Assembly: GCA_030690315.1 (NCBI GenBank)
Contig: JAUYGY010000053.1
Location: 31,773-95,772 of the forward strand
Reading direction: 5' to 3'
Origin: Aequorivita sp.
Lineage (GTDB): Bacteria; Bacteroidota; Bacteroidia; Flavobacteriales; Flavobacteriaceae
Length of the DNA: 64,000 bases
In this document: piece by piece, positions 15,200 through 23,130 of the stretch
How positions within the stretch are numbered: position 1 is the first letter of the stretch
How the letters are laid out: every line of letters starts with the position of its first letter
Made by a program: the position numbers and the translations under genes
Notes under the pieces: generated by a model
Told to the model about the DNA's origin: nothing
Database searches by the model: none
What the model saw: the letters and a program-made list of their open reading frames with translations, nothing else

Positions 15200-15233
15200 T
15201 TGTAGCATACTATTTCCGAAACCCTTATTTTTG
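15200..15233 (+). promoter_or_regulatory. Bacteroidota-type promoter for ruvX
   Basis: TTG at 15200-15202 and TATTTTTG at 15226-15233, spaced by 23 bp. The -7 element ends 8 bp before the ruvX ATG, implying a very short leader. Confidence 0.5.
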
Positions 15234-15241
15234 CAATCTTT

Positions 15242-15652
15242 ATGGGACGGATTTTAGCATTGGATTACGGCAGCAAGCGCACGGGCGTTGCTATTACTGA
15301 CGAGCTGCAGTTAATTGCTTCAGGCTTGACTACGGTTGCTACCTTTGAATTAATGGAATTTCTGAAGAAATATATTGCTTCGGAAAAAGTGGAATTGGTT
15401 TTGGTGGGCGAACCCAAACAGAAAGACGGCACTCATTCCAATATTGAAGAAGAAATCCAAAAGTTTTTAATGAAATTTTCTAAAGTTTTTCCCGACTTAG
15501 CTGTGAAGCGCGTTGATGAACGTTACACCAGCAAAATGGCGTTCCGAACCATGATTGACAGCGGGCTTAAAAAGAAGCAACGGCAAAACAAAGCGCTGGT
15601 TGATGAAATTAGCGCGACGATTATTTTACAAGAGTTTTTGTATAATAAATAG
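15242..15652 (+). CDS. ruvX: RuvX/YqgF-type Holliday junction resolvase family protein
   Basis: 136 residues, normal for YqgF/RuvX. The RNase H-like fold shows ILALDYGSKRTGVAITDE with the first catalytic Asp, LVLVGEPKQKDGT with a Glu, and VDERYTSKMA plus DEISATIIL with the C-terminal acidic residue. E. coli YqgF acts in 16S rRNA 5' processing; other members resolve Holliday junctions, so the cellular role here is open. It begins the same-strand run ruvX-def-DUF5606-mazG, an order common in flavobacteria. Confidence 0.92.
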   Translation: MGRILALDYGSKRTGVAITDELQLIASGLTTVATFELMEFLKKYIASEKVELVLVGEPKQKDGTHSNIEEEIQKFLMKFSKVFPDLAVKRVDERYTSKMAFRTMIDSGLKKKQRQNKALVDEISATIILQEFLYNK

Positions 15653-15681
15653 AGAATAAAAAGTATTCAGACGCAGTTAAC

Positions 15682-15717
15682 AGTAACAATAGTATCGATA
15701 GTAACAATAGTATCAAT
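15682..15717. repeat. Nonamer array, 4 units, inverted relative to 15031-15102
   Basis: AGTAACAAT, AGTATCGAT, AGTAACAAT, AGTATCAAT. The reverse complements (ATTGTTACT, GATACTATT types) match units of the array on the other side of ruvX. It lies between ruvX and def. Confidence 0.8.
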
Positions 15718-15741
15718 AAAAAATAACAATATACAATAAGA

Positions 15742-16332
15742 ATGATTCTCCCAATTGTAGCCTACGGCGATCCCGTTTTAAGAAAAGAAACCGAAGAAAT
15801 AACCAAGGATTATCCGAACTTGGATGCCGTACTTGAAAATATGTTTGAAACCATGTATGAAGCCCGTGGCATCGGGCTTGCTGCACCTCAGGTAAATCTG
15901 CCCATCCGTCTGTTTATAGTGGATGCCAGCCCATTTGGCGATGATGAAGATCTTTCGGAAGAAGAGCAGAAGTTTGTTTCAACTTTTAAAAGAGTTTTTA
16001 TGAATGCGCGAATTCTTGAGGAATCTGGTGATGAATGGGCTTTCAATGAAGGTTGCTTGAGCATTCCCGACGTGCGGGAGGACGTTTTCCGCAAACCGGA
16101 TATAGTGATGGAATATCAAGATGAAAATTTTAAAAAACACAAAGAAACTTTCAGCGGAATGGTAGCGCGCATCATTCAACATGAGTATGACCACATTGAG
16201 GGTATTCTCTTCACAGACAAGCTTTCGCCATTGAAAAAACGATTGATAAAAGGCAAGTTGGCAAACATTTCAAAAGGGAACGTAAGCATAGATTACCGGA
16301 TGAAATTCCCCAATGCAAAAAAGAAACGTTAA
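15742..16332 (+). CDS. def: Peptide deformylase
   Basis: 196 residues. It removes the N-formyl group from nascent proteins using a metal ion. All three motifs are present: GIGLAAPQVN (about residue 43), EGCLSIP (about residue 110) with the metal-binding Cys, and HEYDH (about residue 147) with the two His ligands and catalytic Glu. The length and an acidic insertion after the first motif are typical of Bacteroidota Def. ATG at 15742. Confidence 0.97.
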   Translation: MILPIVAYGDPVLRKETEEITKDYPNLDAVLENMFETMYEARGIGLAAPQVNLPIRLFIVDASPFGDDEDLSEEEQKFVSTFKRVFMNARILEESGDEWAFNEGCLSIPDVREDVFRKPDIVMEYQDENFKKHKETFSGMVARIIQHEYDHIEGILFTDKLSPLKKRLIKGKLANISKGNVSIDYRMKFPNAKKKR

Positions 16333-16397
16333 CACGCTTGTTTATATTAATCAAACCAAAGATATTTGCAATTGTTAAAACATTTTAAAAGTATTCT

Positions 16398-16955
16398 ATG
16401 AGCTTAGAAAAAGTGCTTTCCATTACCGGCAAACCCGGACTTTATAAATTAAAAACCCAGACCCGAGCAGGCTTTCTTGCCGAATCGCTTGTGGATGGAA
16501 AAACCATAAACGTAAGCGGCCGCCACAACGTGAGCTTGCTTTCTGAAATAGCAATTTACACCCTGACGGAAGAAGTTCCGCTTCGTAAAGTGTTCGAAAA
16601 GATTGCTGAAAAGGAAGGTGGAAAAGAAACAATTAGCCATAAGGCTGCAAAAGAGCAACTGGAGGAATATTTCTTTGGCATAATGCCAGATTATGATGAA
16701 GACCGTGTGTATTCCAGTGATATTAAAAAAGTGCTTCAATGGTATAATTTGCTTGTTAAAAATGGCATGACCGACTTTTCTGAAGCAAAAGAAGAAACAA
16801 AGGAAGAAGAAAAAGAGGCTGGGGAAAAGACTAAAAAAGTTACTGCCAAGAAAGCAACCGCTCCAAAAGCTGCTGCTCCAAAATCGGCAAATCCTAAAGC
16901 TTCCTCAACCAAAAAAGGAGGGGCAACAAAAAATGCAGCTTCCCGCAAAACCTAA
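16398..16955 (+). CDS. DUF5606 domain protein
   Basis: 185 residues. The first 135 (MSLEKVLSITGKPGLYKLKTQTRAGF...; KVLQWYNLLVKNGMTDF) match the DUF5606 family, conserved in Bacteroidota beside def and mazG. The tail of about 50 residues is low-complexity Lys/Ala/Pro (KKATAPKAAAPK), like histone-H1-type or ribosome-associated tails, and suggests nucleic-acid contact, but the function is unknown. It is followed by a good terminator. Confidence 0.85.
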   Translation: MSLEKVLSITGKPGLYKLKTQTRAGFLAESLVDGKTINVSGRHNVSLLSEIAIYTLTEEVPLRKVFEKIAEKEGGKETISHKAAKEQLEEYFFGIMPDYDEDRVYSSDIKKVLQWYNLLVKNGMTDFSEAKEETKEEEKEAGEKTKKVTAKKATAPKAAAPKSANPKASSTKKGGATKNAASRKT

Positions 16956-16979
16956 AATTGAATGATTAGTTTATAAGTT

Positions 16980-17014
16980 AAATCCCGTAAGTTTATACTT
17001 TCGGGATTTTTTTT
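16980..17014 (+). terminator. Rho-independent terminator after the DUF5606 gene
   Basis: AAATCCCG, a 13-nt loop region, then CGGGATTT followed by a run of T. It ends the ruvX-def-DUF5606 run before mazG. Confidence 0.8.
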
Positions 17015-17026
17015 GTTATTTCCGTT

Positions 17027-17075
17027 GAAAAGCGAAAAGCGAAAAGCGAAACCAGAAACCAGAAACCTGAAACAA
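17027..17075. repeat. Heptamer array, 7 units, running into the mazG start
   Basis: GAAAAGC x3, GAAACCA x2, GAAACCT, GAAACAA. The last A of the array is the A of the mazG ATG, so the whole leader of mazG is repeat. Confidence 0.9.
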
Positions 17076-17851
17076 TGAAAAATTCCAGAAAAGACCAACT
17101 ACAAGCTTTTGACAGATTATTGACAATCATGGATGAACTGCGTGCTGAATGCCCGTGGGACAAAAAGCAGACTATGGAAACGCTGCGCCATCTCACCATT
17201 GAGGAAACCTATGAATTGGGCGATGCTATTCTTGAAAATGATTTAGACGAAGTAAAAAATGAATTGGGCGATGTGCTGTTACACATTGTTTTTTATGCGA
17301 AGATTGGCAGCGAAACCAACAATTTTGATATTGCTGATGTTTGCCATAATATTTGCGATAAATTGATTTCGCGTCACCCCCATATTTACGGCGACGTAAA
17401 AGTTGCAGATGAGGAAGAAGTAAAGCGTAACTGGGAAAATTTAAAGTTGAAAGAAGGTAAAAAAAGCGTTTTGGAAGGTGTGCCAAAATCATTGCCAGCT
17501 TTGGTGAAAGCAAGCAGAATACAGGATAAAGTTGCTGGCGTTGGTTTCGATTGGGAAGAACCGCAGCAGGTTTTTGAAAAATTACAGGAAGAATTAGGCG
17601 AACTGCAGCACGAAATAAATGAAAATAACCAAGAAAAAATTGAGGCCGAATTTGGCGATGTGCTTTTCTCAATGATAAACTATGCAAGATTCCTTAAAGT
17701 GAATCCCGAAAACGCCCTGGAACGCACCAATAAAAAATTCATTAAGCGGTTTCAGTATTTGGAAGGGAAGGCCAAGGAAATGGACAAATCATTAAAAGAT
17801 ATGACTTTGGCAGAGATGGATGTTTTTTGGAACGAAGCTAAACTTCAGTAG
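17075..17851 (+). CDS. mazG: Nucleoside triphosphate pyrophosphohydrolase MazG
   Basis: 258 residues. It hydrolyses (d)NTPs to monophosphate and pyrophosphate, with a possible link to ppGpp level and house-cleaning. Two MazG repeats are seen: CPWDKKQTMETLRHLTIEETYELGDAI with EVKNELGDVLLHIVFYAKIG, and later ELGELQHEI with EAEFGDVLFSMINYAR, giving the paired EExxE and ExxD metal sites. The heptamer array at 17027-17075 takes the place of a normal leader. Confidence 0.95.
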   Translation: MKNSRKDQLQAFDRLLTIMDELRAECPWDKKQTMETLRHLTIEETYELGDAILENDLDEVKNELGDVLLHIVFYAKIGSETNNFDIADVCHNICDKLISRHPHIYGDVKVADEEEVKRNWENLKLKEGKKSVLEGVPKSLPALVKASRIQDKVAGVGFDWEEPQQVFEKLQEELGELQHEINENNQEKIEAEFGDVLFSMINYARFLKVNPENALERTNKKFIKRFQYLEGKAKEMDKSLKDMTLAEMDVFWNEAKLQ

Positions 17852-17873
17852 GCAGTATTCAGTGGCAGTTTAC
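17846..17873. repeat. Weak heptamer array overlapping the mazG stop
   Basis: CAGTAGG, CAGTATT, CAGTGGC and the diverged AGTTTAC, with the TAG stop of mazG inside the first unit. It is short and could be chance, but it fits the pattern elsewhere. Confidence 0.4.
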
Positions 17874-17892
17874 AGAAAAAAGATATTTCTCT

Positions 17893-18018
17893 CTAAGTTT
17901 TTGTAGAATTTACTTCACCATTAACCCCCAAAATATGTCCAGAAAGTTTAAGAGAAACAAATAAGAAAATTGAAAGAATAAGGATAGAAATTATGTTCCC
18001 AATTCTTTCAATTAACAT
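17893..18018 (-). CDS. Possible small membrane protein (41 residues)
   Basis: An ATG at 18018 opens a frame starting MLIERIGNIISILILSIFLF, a basic/acidic N-terminus followed by a single strongly hydrophobic helix, then a short polar tail ending at TAG. It lies alone in the 223-bp gap between mazG and the DUF349 gene on the minus strand. No family is recognised and the frame may be chance in AT-rich DNA. Confidence 0.2.
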   Translation of the reverse strand: MLIERIGNIISILILSIFLFVSLKLSGHILGVNGEVNSTKT

Positions 18019-18074
18019 ACTGCCTCAGCTTAAAATCATAAATCAAAAATCGTCAATCTAATATCGGTAATCAA

Positions 18075-20201
18075 TTAATCTTCTCTAACCTCTTTAATTT
18101 TAGTGAGCTTTGCTTTCCAAACTTCAAGTTGCTCTTTGTGTCGTTCAATGTTTTTGTGCACTTCCCTTACCATAGGATTGTTTTCATCAACGTGGTGGAA
18201 AAAGCCTAAATTGTTCTCCAATTGGCGGATTTCGTCTTTGGTTTCATCAATCTTTTTCGAAATAAAGAAATGCTCGTTCTGTAATTTTCGATCATCCTCG
18301 CGGTTTACAAGGGTGTTCAATTTATTGTCGAATTTGATAAGCTCGGTTTCTTTTTTGCCTAAATCGAGTTTTGAGAAAATACCATCCAACGTCTTGTTGA
18401 ATTTCTGCTCAATTTGACGCTTGTTGTAAGGCACTCGGCCAATTTCTTTCCAAGCAGTAATATTTTCCTTTATAGATTTAACATCGGCTTTGTGATCGCC
18501 GCTCAATTCAAAGGCAGCTAGTTTATCCAGCAATTCCTGTTTAGCTTCATAATGAACCATTTCTTCTTTATTGGCTTCATTTTTCTGCGCGTGCAGTCGG
18601 TCAAAGTAATGGTTACAAGCTTTTTTAAACTGCTTCCAAATCTTGTCGCTATCTTTTCTGGGCACATGGCCAATGTTCTTCCAATCGTCTTGAACTTTTT
18701 TCATCAAAGCAGTTGTAGCATCAAAATCTTCACTGTCTTTACTTTCCTCAGCAATTTTGATAAGCGCTCTTTTCTTTTCAAGATTGGTATATTGCTCCTT
18801 TTTTTGATCCTTGTAAAAGCTATTTTTTTGATGGTTGAAGTTACCCGTCGCATCTTTAAAAGCTTTCCAGATTTCTTTATTGTTGTTTCGTGGAACTCGG
18901 CCCGTACTAAAAAACGCATCCCGAAGTTCTTGAATTTGTTTAATAGCATTTTGCCAGCCTTGGTGGCTAGGTTTTGCTTCTTCGGTTGTTTTTTTTATTT
19001 CTTCAACTAACTGTTTTTTTATTTCATAATTGGTTTCAAAATCCTTTTCCAGTTCCTGTAATTGTCCTTGACGCTTGTCGTGGATTATTTTGGTGGCTTC
19101 ACTGAATTTGTCCCAAACCTCATCCCGATATTCTTTTGCAACAGGCCCAATATCTTCTTTCCACATTTTGTGAAGCATTTGCAATTCTCGAAACGCTTTG
19201 TTAATGTCTTTTTCCTGCGCAAGCTCTTCGGCGCGGGTAATTAGTTTAATTTTTGAGTCTAGATTATGTTTAAAATCAAGATCGCGGAACTCACGGTTTA
19301 GGTGAAGAAAATCGTAAAAATTCTCAACATGGTGATGATATGTATTCCAAACGGTGTTGTATTTATCACGCGGAATTGCTCCGGAAACGTGCCATTTTTC
19401 CTGAATATCCTTGAAATGTTTGTAGGTTGTGTTTATGTTTTCCTCTGCGCTCAGAAGCCCCTTCAATTCCTCAATCAGTTCCCAACGTCTGTCAAGATTG
19501 GATTGTAGATCTTTTTTAAGGGTTTTATAATGGTTGTTTCGCTTCTCTTTATAATCAAAATAAAGTGAATTGAAATCTTTTTTTAGGGGAGTGGTGTAAT
19601 GGAAATCGATGATATTTCCGCCCTCGGCAAGAAATTCCTCCTTTTTATGCTCTAGCTCTTCATTGAATTTGTTGTTGAATTCTGCACGGATTTCTTCAAC
19701 ATCATGCTTTAATTCCTGAATTTTCTTCGTTTTCAAAAGTCTATCAAGTTCCGCGACTAATTCCTTTTCTGAAAGCGAGCTGTAATCTTTTTGGGCCTTT
19801 TCATCATGTTCTTCTTCGGCCTCCTCGTCTTCAGACGATGCTACTTCTTCCTCATCCTCCTCTTCGTCCTCTGAAGTATTGATTAAAGCTGAATCCTTCA
19901 ACGTTTCAATTTCTTCATTAGAAGTGGCTTCATTTACTTCTCTTTCCTCAACAGATTCCTTTTCGGCAAGCATTGCTTTTTCTACCCCGTTTTCATCATC
20001 ACTTTCTTCAGCAACTGAACTGTGTTCTGAATTTTCTTCCGAAGCAATTGGCGCTACTTTAATTTCGTCAACATCAGTTTCGGGTGTGTTTTCACTGGCC
20101 GTTGTTTCTGTAGTTTCCGAAGTAGGGCTTGTTTCTTCCGTAGGTTGGTTTGTTGGAATTTCCTTTTCGTTTTCTTCCTGAGGTACTTTTTCGTCAGACA
20201 T
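18075..20201 (-). CDS. DUF349 repeat protein
   Basis: 708 residues from ATG at 20201; a TTG three codons upstream is unlikely. The first 165 residues are acidic and low-complexity (E/S/T-rich, EDEEEDEEEV). The remainder is a series of about five DUF349 helical repeats, each with a W..I..VPR or W..SG.IPR core (KWHVSGAIPRDKYN, DDWKNIGHVPRKDSD, TAWKEIGRVPYNKR). These proteins are predicted to be long coiled helices in the cytoplasm. The function is unknown; the family is universal in Bacteroidota, often near aroE as here. Read as monocistronic or leading into aroE on the same strand. Confidence 0.88.
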   Translation of the reverse strand: MSDEKVPQEENEKEIPTNQPTEETSPTSETTETTASENTPETDVDEIKVAPIASEENSEHSSVAEESDDENGVEKAMLAEKESVEEREVNEATSNEEIETLKDSALINTSEDEEEDEEEVASSEDEEAEEEHDEKAQKDYSSLSEKELVAELDRLLKTKKIQELKHDVEEIRAEFNNKFNEELEHKKEEFLAEGGNIIDFHYTTPLKKDFNSLYFDYKEKRNNHYKTLKKDLQSNLDRRWELIEELKGLLSAEENINTTYKHFKDIQEKWHVSGAIPRDKYNTVWNTYHHHVENFYDFLHLNREFRDLDFKHNLDSKIKLITRAEELAQEKDINKAFRELQMLHKMWKEDIGPVAKEYRDEVWDKFSEATKIIHDKRQGQLQELEKDFETNYEIKKQLVEEIKKTTEEAKPSHQGWQNAIKQIQELRDAFFSTGRVPRNNNKEIWKAFKDATGNFNHQKNSFYKDQKKEQYTNLEKKRALIKIAEESKDSEDFDATTALMKKVQDDWKNIGHVPRKDSDKIWKQFKKACNHYFDRLHAQKNEANKEEMVHYEAKQELLDKLAAFELSGDHKADVKSIKENITAWKEIGRVPYNKRQIEQKFNKTLDGIFSKLDLGKKETELIKFDNKLNTLVNREDDRKLQNEHFFISKKIDETKDEIRQLENNLGFFHHVDENNPMVREVHKNIERHKEQLEVWKAKLTKIKEVRED

Positions 20202-20302
20202 TTGTTTCAATGTTAAGGTTCATTTTCTTGGAGGGTCAAGATACTAACAACTGTGCAACTGGCAAAGCACACAGCGTTTTTTTGACTTTTTTTTTGTAAA
20301 AT

Positions 20303-21034
20303 TTAAGAATTCCAAATTTCCCAAGCTTTATCAGCCTGCATTTCTAACATTTTCAATCCGTTAGTTGTTTTTGCACCTTTGGCTTTTCCTTGGTTTAAAA
20401 ATTTGGTTTCGGAAGGATTGTAGATTAAGTCGAAAAGCAAGTGGTTTTCGGTTAAAAACTGATAGAGAATAGGGGGACAATCAGCAATATTTGGGAAAGT
20501 GCCCACGGGTGTGCAGTTGATCAGCAGCAAATGGTTTTCAATAGTAGTTTGGTTTAATGAAGAATACTGAAGCGTATTCAAACTTTCTTTACGGCTCACA
20601 AATTGAAATTGAAACCCCAACTTTTCCAAAGCATAAGCCACAGCTTTTGAAGCGCCACCCGTGCCTAAAATGAGGGCGGTTTTATGTTGAAGCGGTAAAA
20701 AAGCCTCCAGTGATTTTTGGAATCCAAAATGGTCTGTATTATACCCTGTGAGTTTTTTATCGTCAGAAATTTTAATTGTATTTACCGCCCCTATTTTTCT
20801 GGCATCTTCATCAAGATTATCAAGTAGCGGGATTATTTCTTCTTTATAGGGAATGGTTACATTAAGCCCTTTTAAATGGGGTGTTTTGGAAATAATATTC
20901 TGAAAATCTGCAATGGAATATATATCGAAATTTTCATAGGAATGTGGCAGATTTTCCCTTTCAAATTTTTCCGAAAAATATTTTTTTGAAAAGGAATAGT
21001 CTATATTTTTTCCGATCAATCCAAATTTAGACAT
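20303..21034 (-). CDS. aroE: Shikimate dehydrogenase
   Basis: 243 residues. It reduces 3-dehydroshikimate to shikimate with NADPH. Substrate motif DYSFSK, NVTIPYKEE with the catalytic Lys, GAVNTI, and GYNTDHFGF with the catalytic Asp are seen; the cofactor domain has GTGGASKAVAYAL. NGLKMLEMQA at the C-terminus is standard. The shorter length is typical of Bacteroidota AroE. The start overlaps the upstream DUF368 gene by 8 bp, so the two are co-transcribed and coupled. Confidence 0.95.
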   Translation of the reverse strand: MSKFGLIGKNIDYSFSKKYFSEKFERENLPHSYENFDIYSIADFQNIISKTPHLKGLNVTIPYKEEIIPLLDNLDEDARKIGAVNTIKISDDKKLTGYNTDHFGFQKSLEAFLPLQHKTALILGTGGASKAVAYALEKLGFQFQFVSRKESLNTLQYSSLNQTTIENHLLLINCTPVGTFPNIADCPPILYQFLTENHLLFDLIYNPSETKFLNQGKAKGAKTTNGLKMLEMQADKAWEIWNS

Positions 21035-22049
21035 GCTTGCTTTTTTTATAATTATCGTACCAATCTAAGCTCAGGACAACGATTACACCAATAACTACAA
21101 ACACAATGGCCCAAATTGTTTCGGTGCTAAATTCTGTTGGGAAATAGCGGTCATACCCCGTAATAATTTCCCTTCCGTTGGCGTCGATCCTGATTTCACC
21201 CAACGCATTAACGTCATAATTCTTTTCTTTCCATGGCCAAACAACGCCCAATGAACCAGCGATAAACCCAATAATTACGGCATAGGTTGCTTTTTTGAAT
21301 CGTTTCAAAACATAGGCCAAAAGATGTGAAAATGAAACGAGACCCACTAATGAACCCAATGAAAAAACAGATAAAACTTTAAGTAGTTCAATACGTTCGG
21401 GGTCATGTACCCAACTGAAATCCCATTCAAAAATATTTGCAAAAGTGTCAAAAAGCGCATTTACCGAATCTACCAAAAGCAGCACATAATTTCCGAAAAG
21501 AATAAGAATAAACGAACCCGAAAGTCCGGGGAGGGTCATTCCTGAAACGCTTATAATTCCGCAGAAAAAGACAAAAAACAGGTTGCTGTTTTCCTTGGCG
21601 GGTTCCAAAAAACTGATGGCAATACCAGCAATAATTCCGGAAAGCAGATAAGCCACATATTTTCGGTTCCATTCGCCAAAATCTTTTGCTATAAAATAAA
21701 TAGAGCCCATTATCATTCCGAAAAAGGCACTCCAAACGTAAAGTTCATAATGCACAATAAGATAATCGAGCAATTTTGAAACACTGAAATAACTGATCAC
21801 CATTCCTAATATCAACAGGCTTAAAAATTGGCCATTGGTGTATTTGTAAAAACTTTTGAAACGCCCACCGAGAATGAGTTTAAAGGCTTTACGGTTTACT
21901 TTTTGGAGTGAATAAATAAATTCTTCATAAAAACCCGCAACAAAAGCAACAACACCTCCAGAAACCCCCGGCACTTTATTTGCCGCACCCATTGCTAGCC
22001 CTTTTAGGACCAGCCAGGATTTATCGGAAAATGAGCGATTCTCGTACAT
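21027..22049 (-). CDS. DUF368 family polyprenyl-phosphate transporter (copy 1)
   Basis: 340 residues, about eight membrane helices. GAANKVPGVSGGVVAF and LPGLSGSFILILFGNY are the paired re-entrant motifs of DUF368. Members (PopT) have been reported to flip undecaprenyl phosphate back across the cytoplasmic membrane to recycle the carrier for peptidoglycan and glycans. An adjacent paralogue follows at 22094-23095. Coupling to aroE by overlap is probably an operon accident. Confidence 0.88.
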   Translation of the reverse strand: MYENRSFSDKSWLVLKGLAMGAANKVPGVSGGVVAFVAGFYEEFIYSLQKVNRKAFKLILGGRFKSFYKYTNGQFLSLLILGMVISYFSVSKLLDYLIVHYELYVWSAFFGMIMGSIYFIAKDFGEWNRKYVAYLLSGIIAGIAISFLEPAKENSNLFFVFFCGIISVSGMTLPGLSGSFILILFGNYVLLLVDSVNALFDTFANIFEWDFSWVHDPERIELLKVLSVFSLGSLVGLVSFSHLLAYVLKRFKKATYAVIIGFIAGSLGVVWPWKEKNYDVNALGEIRIDANGREIITGYDRYFPTEFSTETIWAIVFVVIGVIVVLSLDWYDNYKKSKHV

Positions 22050-22093
22050 GTTTCAATGCAATGTTTAGGTCTTTCAGAATAACTATTATATTA

Positions 22094-23095
22094 TTAAAGT
22101 TTTGTTGGAGGAGTACTTTCAAGTTTTACCGAACCTTTCTTTACAGCGATTCTTTCCAATAAAAAAATGGTAAGAAAACCAATGATTGCAAATAATACAG
22201 CATAAAGTATTTGGGGATCTGCGCTGTAATTTGATGGTAAAATGCTCCTTTCAATAAAAGGAATTTCTTCACCCGCATGATTTGTTCGGTACTCAAGCAC
22301 TTCTTTCCAAGGCCATATTTTGTTAAGCGCACCCACCATAAAGCCCGTGAGCACGGCAAGTGTCATATTTTTGTGATGTTTGAACATCCAATTCAGCACT
22401 CGCGAGAACATTTTTAACCCCACAATTGCACCGATTCCAAATACCAAAAGCTTTCCAAATGCAGCTAAAAAAAGTGAACCATTTAGGGTTGTAATTCCTT
22501 CGGTTAATTGCGTCACAAACCCAATTATAGTTGTGTATGCCCCCAAAAGCAAAAGGATAAAAGCTCCCGAAATTCCGGGGAGTATCATGGCAATAATCGC
22601 CACAAAGCCAGCGAGAAATAAAAACCATATGCTATCGGGTGAACCAATCGGGTCTGCAATTGTTATAAAATAGGAGAGGGTAGATGCAAAAACCAATACA
22701 ATAATTAAAGAAAGTCGCCAATTGATGATTTGTTGCCCAACATAAACAATACTGGCCACGACCAAGCCGAAGAAAAAAGACCAAACCATTATTGGGTAAT
22801 CCTGGAGCAACCAAGTAATAAGTTTGGCAAAAGATAAAATACTGATGAAGACTCCGCTAAAAAGAGCCAATAAAAAGGAAAGGTTATAGTGTCTCCACGC
22901 ACTAAGGAAACCTTCTTTTTTCCAAATTTTAAAGAAACCCAAATCGATGTTGTGAATGGTCTCTATCAATTCTTCGTAAATACCGGAAATGAATGCTATT
23001 GTTCCGCCGGAAACGCCTGGAACCACATCGGCAGCGCCCATTGCGAGACCTTTTGCGGTTACTAATAAATGTTGTAGAATATTTCTTTGAGGCAT
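22094..23095 (-). CDS. DUF368 family polyprenyl-phosphate transporter (copy 2)
   Basis: 333 residues with GAADVVPGVSGGTIAFISG and LPGISGAFILLLLGAY, the same two motifs as copy 1, and a conserved KIWPWKE block near the C-terminus also seen in copy 1 (VWPWKE). It is the upstream member of a tandem pair, 44 bp from copy 1. The two may differ in substrate, conditions of use, or form a heterodimer; none of this can be told from sequence. Confidence 0.88.
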   Translation of the reverse strand: MPQRNILQHLLVTAKGLAMGAADVVPGVSGGTIAFISGIYEELIETIHNIDLGFFKIWKKEGFLSAWRHYNLSFLLALFSGVFISILSFAKLITWLLQDYPIMVWSFFFGLVVASIVYVGQQIINWRLSLIIVLVFASTLSYFITIADPIGSPDSIWFLFLAGFVAIIAMILPGISGAFILLLLGAYTTIIGFVTQLTEGITTLNGSLFLAAFGKLLVFGIGAIVGLKMFSRVLNWMFKHHKNMTLAVLTGFMVGALNKIWPWKEVLEYRTNHAGEEIPFIERSILPSNYSADPQILYAVLFAIIGFLTIFLLERIAVKKGSVKLESTPPTKL

Positions 23096-23130
23096 AGGTT
23101 TAGTTTGCTAAAACCCCAAAAATACACAAA

